A stretch of DNA of 14,188 nt from an uncultured Collinsella sp. GTDB lineage: Bacteria; Actinomycetota; Coriobacteriia; Coriobacteriales; Coriobacteriaceae. Location: contig USCJ01000014.1 of the NCBI GenBank assembly GCA_900553215.1, positions 1 through 14,188 on the forward strand. Direction: 5' to 3'. How positions within the stretch are numbered: the first letter of the stretch is position 1; every line of letters starts with the position of its first letter. Below, in pieces: positions 13,378-14,188 of this stretch. The notes under the pieces are model-generated. The model was not told the origin of the DNA. It saw only the letters and a list, made by a program, of their open reading frames with translations, and did not search any database. Both the position numbers and the translations under genes were made by a program.

Positions 13378-14188
13378 GCGTAGGTGAAGGTCGTGACGTC
13401 GAACATGCCCTCGGGGCGGATGCGGAGCGTCGGGATGACCGGCAGGGGCAGGAAGATGATGCCCATGATGGGGTCGAGCGGCGGCTCGATACCCATGGCG
13501 CGCGCCTTGACCATAAAGTCGTCGTGCTGCGCGGCGACATCCTCGGCCGTGCCCTCGCTCATAAGGCCACCGAGCGCCAGCGGAATGCGCGCCACGACCT
13601 CGCCGTTGCGCACCAGCACGTGGCCGCCCTGGCCCACGGCCTCAACGGCAGCCATCATATCCGCCGCGTTGTCGCCCACCACGCACACGTTGTGCGAGTC
13701 GTGGCCAATCGTGGAGGCAATGATGGGAAAGCCGCGCACCCAGCCGCGACCGATATGCTTGCCAACCAAGCCCAGACCCGCGGGGCCGTCACCGTCGGCG
13801 CCCTCGGCCTGCAGCGACACGCCGCGGCCGTGGCGCTCGATCAGCATAATGCGGCGCAGGCCCTCGGCACTCTCGGGGCGAGCCATACCCGTGATAGCCA
13901 TACCCGGGATGACATCGATAACGGCCTCGCCCGGCTTAAAGGCATAGTCAAACACGTCGAGCGAAAGCTTCGGCAGCTTAACGGAGGCGCGCAGCTCATC
14001 GGCAAGGGCCGCAACCTCGGCCATCTCGGGTGCGATCTCGCCCACAAAGGTGCCGTCCTGCGCCACCAGAGCACCGGCGGCATATACGCGATGCGGAGCC
14101 GTAGCAAACGTCAGGTCATTGAGCACCAGCAGGTCGGCGCGCTTGCCCGGGGCAATCGCACCACGCAACTCGTGCGGGTCGCGGCAGC
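13371..14188 (-). CDS. ade: Adenine deaminase, C-terminal part (cut by window edge)
   Basis: Adenine deaminase converts adenine to hypoxanthine and ammonia in purine salvage; it is a metal-dependent amidohydrolase of about 550-600 residues. The window holds the last 272 residues. Visible are GAIAPGKRADLLVL at the return of the composite beta domain, then the specific C-terminal domain with GHDSHNVCVVGDNAADM and LPVIPTLRIRPEGMFDV near the end. The metal-binding N-terminal barrel is beyond the window, and the frame stays open to the edge, so no start is given. The stop codon lies inside a copy of the GGGGAC repeat. It is followed downstream by the HAD gene on the same strand, 198 bp away. Confidence 0.93.
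   Translation of the reverse strand, partial: CRDPHELRGAIAPGKRADLLVLNDLTFATAPHRVYAAGALVAQDGTFVGEIAPEMAEVAALADELRASVKLPKLSLDVFDYAFKPGEAVIDVIPGMAITGMARPESAEGLRRIMLIERHGRGVSLQAEGADGDGPAGLGLVGKHIGRGWVRGFPIIASTIGHDSHNVCVVGDNAADMMAAVEAVGQGGHVLVRNGEVVARIPLALGGLMSEGTAEDVAAQHDDFMVKARAMGIEPPLDPIMGIIFLPLPVIPTLRIRPEGMFDVTTFTYAD

Noticed and set aside
1..14188. CRISPR array, rRNA or tRNA genes
   Set aside because: No regularly spaced direct repeats and no rRNA or tRNA signatures were seen on either strand.

Overview
The window (14,188 bp, GC-rich by eye) looks like chromosome of a Coriobacteriia member, most plausibly Collinsella or a close relative. This rests on the ribosomal protein L31 gene with a two-hairpin leader, the Ala/Lys/Glu-rich L31 tail, the GC-rich codon use, and the mix of secA, ACT protein, clostridial-type citrate synthase and Cof-type HAD genes. 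The genus is an inference; no rRNA or tRNA is present to test it.

Layout. 1-1608 (minus) is the N-terminal part of secA, cut by the window edge. 1609-1915 holds a hairpin-rich spacer with the rpmE terminator. 1916-2341 (minus) is rpmE, preceded by a promoter and a structured leader. 2528-9096 is an accessory block: a fused permease-ATPase ABC protein (2528-4336, minus), then a second ABC system made of an ATPase (4490-5239, minus) and a double-length permease (5236-7452, minus). Divergent from these is a DUF2975 membrane protein plus a YozG-like Cro/CI regulator (7597-8370, plus). The block ends with an N-terminally truncated tyrosine recombinase (8371-9096), which points to past mobile-element activity at this border. 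9097-9492 has no gene but several inverted repeats. Core genes resume with an ACT-domain protein (9493-9780) and a citrate synthase (9859-11277), closed by a strong terminator, then two Cof-type HAD phosphatases (11365-12207 plus; 12378-13172 minus) and the C-terminal part of adenine deaminase (13371-14188, minus).

How the parts may work together. The two ABC systems share one permease architecture: a motif of the form NGxGxxxYP occurs three times, once in the fused protein and once in each half of the double permease. They look like paralogous exporters formed by duplication and different gene fusions. The DUF2975/HTH pair fires away from the larger system across a 135-bp A+T-rich spacer with GTTAA/TTAAC half-sites, so it may regulate both directions. 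The substrate is unknown.

The most unusual non-coding signals are a family of short palindromic elements with a GGGGAC core (1805-1837, 12214-12376, 13341-13377), including a 27-bp perfect inverted pair that brackets one HAD gene, and a long hairpin (13178-13239) that buries the Shine-Dalgarno sequence of that same gene.
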